Origin: GCA-2733415 sp049614485
GTDB lineage: Bacteria; Bacteroidota; Bacteroidia; Flavobacteriales; Flavobacteriaceae
Direction: 5' to 3'
DNA length: 15,751 bases
Assembly: GCA_049614485.1 (NCBI GenBank)
Contig: JBMZDR010000034.1
Span: 1 to 15,751, forward strand
Below, in pieces: positions 14,647-15,751 of this stretch (positions within the stretch are counted from its first letter, which is position 1; the number at the start of each line of letters is the position of its first letter). The notes under the pieces are model-generated. The model was not told where the DNA came from, ran no database searches, and saw only the letters and a program-made list of their open reading frames with translations. The position numbers were made by a program, and so were the translations under genes.

Positions 14647-15356
14647 TATTTTTTTGCTAAAATTAATTTAGTGAAGTATAAAAATAAAGCTGTTGTGCTT
14701 ATAAAATAAATAATATCTCTGGTGTCAATAATACCCTTACTGACAGTTTCAAAATGACTTCTGATGCCTATTAAATTAACAGTGTTTATTGTGTTTTCTG
14801 ATAAAGTATCGAAACCAAAGTACATCGTAAAACAGATGATTACTGCTAATATGAACGATACAATTTGATTGGTGCTAATAGTTGAAGTAAATATCCCAAT
14901 AGCGCTATATATCATGGCAATACCTAGCAAACCTGTATATGCGCCAATTGCACTTCCTAAATCAATGTTGCCTACGGGGTTACCAAGCTGATGTACTGTA
15001 TAAATGTATAACAACGTTGGAATTAAGGCGATAATAATTAAGCTCATTACACCTAGATATTTGCCTAAAATGAGTTGTGTTAATGATATTGGTTTGGTAA
15101 GAAGAAGTTCTAAAGTTCCTTGTCTTTTCTCTTCAGAAAAACTTTTCATAGTTATTGCTGGTATTAAGAACAAAAACAGCCACGGGGCTAAAAAATAATA
15201 TCCAGATAAATCTGCAAAGCCGTAATTAAATATGTTGTAATCGCCTTTTATCACCCATAAAAATAAGCCATTGGTGATTAAAAACACACCAATAACTAAA
15301 TAGCCAACTGGTGAAGCAAAAAACGATTGTATTTCTTTTTTTAATATCGCAACCAT
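14646..15356 (-). CDS. gldF: Gliding motility ABC transporter permease GldF
   Basis: GldF is the membrane permease of the Gld ABC transporter. The 236 residues are close to family length and contain about six membrane segments. Its start MVAILKKEIQSFFASPVGYLV, its loop MKSFSEEKRQGTLELLLTKPIS (69-90) and its GKYLG (98-102) match the family and the wider ABC-2 type permeases, where EEK.GT.ELLL is the usual coupling segment. It begins 14 bp after the DEAD-box-like gene and runs into the next gene by one base. The ATPase partner GldA is not encoded in this window, as is usual for flavobacteria. Confidence 0.95.
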   Translation of the reverse strand: MVAILKKEIQSFFASPVGYLVIGVFLITNGLFLWVIKGDYNIFNYGFADLSGYYFLAPWLFLFLIPAITMKSFSEEKRQGTLELLLTKPISLTQLILGKYLGVMSLIIIALIPTLLYIYTVHQLGNPVGNIDLGSAIGAYTGLLGIAMIYSAIGIFTSTISTNQIVSFILAVIICFTMYFGFDTLSENTINTVNLIGIRSHFETVSKGIIDTRDIIYFISTTALFLYFTKLILAKK

Positions 15357-15370
15357 AGGAGAGTACGTGA

Positions 15371-15751
15371 TTAAAGTTCTATTAATTGTGAGTTTGACAT
15401 GAATGCATTCTGAAATTTATCAAACTTAGGATAGTATTTATCTGCAAATATTAGATACTGGCATTTTTTAATGCTTTCAGAAAGGCGGATAATTTCTGCA
15501 TGTAAATTATTAGAAGCTAAAAACTGTGCATCTTCAATAATTAAGAGCTGTACCTCACCAATATGAATACCGTTTATAAGGTATAGTTTACTTAAGCGTT
15601 TTGTGGTGGTAATGATAATGTCTTGACCATAATAAATTTCATCTTTTTGAAAATCGATGTTATACTCATCATAAGCAGCGTAAATTCTTAAATCGGTTCC
15701 TCGAGTAAATCTTTTGAAATTAGCTTCTAGTTCTAGCGCTGCTTTTTTGTC
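15371..15751 (-). CDS. DEAD-box-like protein with degenerate motifs (5' end beyond the window)
   Basis: An open frame runs from the window edge to the TAA at 15371, giving the last 126 residues. The order of motifs is that of the first RecA-like domain of DEAD-box helicases: TTTKRL in place of motif Ib TPGRL, then LLIIEDAQFL in place of the DEAD box, then LIFAD at the position of SAT. The protein ends about 25 residues later, so the second helicase domain is absent. With D-A-Q instead of E-A-D, catalysis is doubtful. It lies 14 bp upstream of gldF in the same direction and may belong to its operon. The missing N-terminus should hold the Walker A motif if the assignment is right. Confidence 0.7.
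   Translation of the reverse strand, partial: DKKAALELEANFKRFTRGTDLRIYAAYDEYNIDFQKDEIYYGQDIIITTTKRLSKLYLINGIHIGEVQLLIIEDAQFLASNNLHAEIIRLSESIKKCQYLIFADKYYPKFDKFQNAFMSNSQLIEL

Overview
The window looks like chromosomal DNA of a marine-type member of the Flavobacteriaceae (Bacteroidota). It is AT-rich. Several genes are preceded by the Bacteroidota -7 box TAnnTTTG, and it carries the gliding genes gldF and gldG. The surface lipoproteins have Cys-Gln/Glu-Lys-Asp-Asp after the lipidation site. MenD, a DUF2853 protein, a CvfB-type S1 protein and DnaN all have a flavobacterial look.

The right half (about 7.9-15.75 kb) is conserved housekeeping DNA. On the plus strand are menD (menaquinone synthesis), a DUF2853 gene and a CvfB/YitL-type RNA-binding protein. 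A perfect 17-bp bidirectional hairpin terminator separates these from a minus-strand cluster transcribed leftwards: a degenerate DEAD-box-like protein cut by the window edge, gldF, a small BamE/SmpA-like membrane protein, gldG and dnaN.

The left half (1-7.5 kb) is accessory DNA. A 378-residue tyrosine recombinase at 6273-7409 (minus) reads towards two tandem paralogous gene pairs, also on minus. Each pair is a surface-type lipoprotein with a divergent C-terminal HxH...SxxD domain, followed by a small exported protein that I place in the DUF6705 type. Between and around the pairs are non-coding blocks. Two of these (1-785 and 5412-6240) are long diverged copies of each other; the third (3050-3190) is short.

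Every block is built from palindromic sites with AAC at the left end and GTT at the right end. Each has unequal unpaired spacers next to the cores and then a long stem, which is the architecture of integron attC sites. Two core words recur: CCATAAC (five copies) and GTTAGTATTA (four copies, two per strand). The copy nearest the recombinase lacks a CCATAAC partner, as an attI-like site would. The recombinase ends in SPLD like IntI but lacks the extra domain that defines IntI. My main proposal is an integron-like cassette array served by a non-IntI, XerD-like Bacteroidota recombinase, carrying surface lipoprotein/partner cassettes. A third lipoprotein is predicted just beyond the left edge. A 10-N assembly gap (6020-6029) lies inside the right-hand repeat block, so sequence may be missing there.
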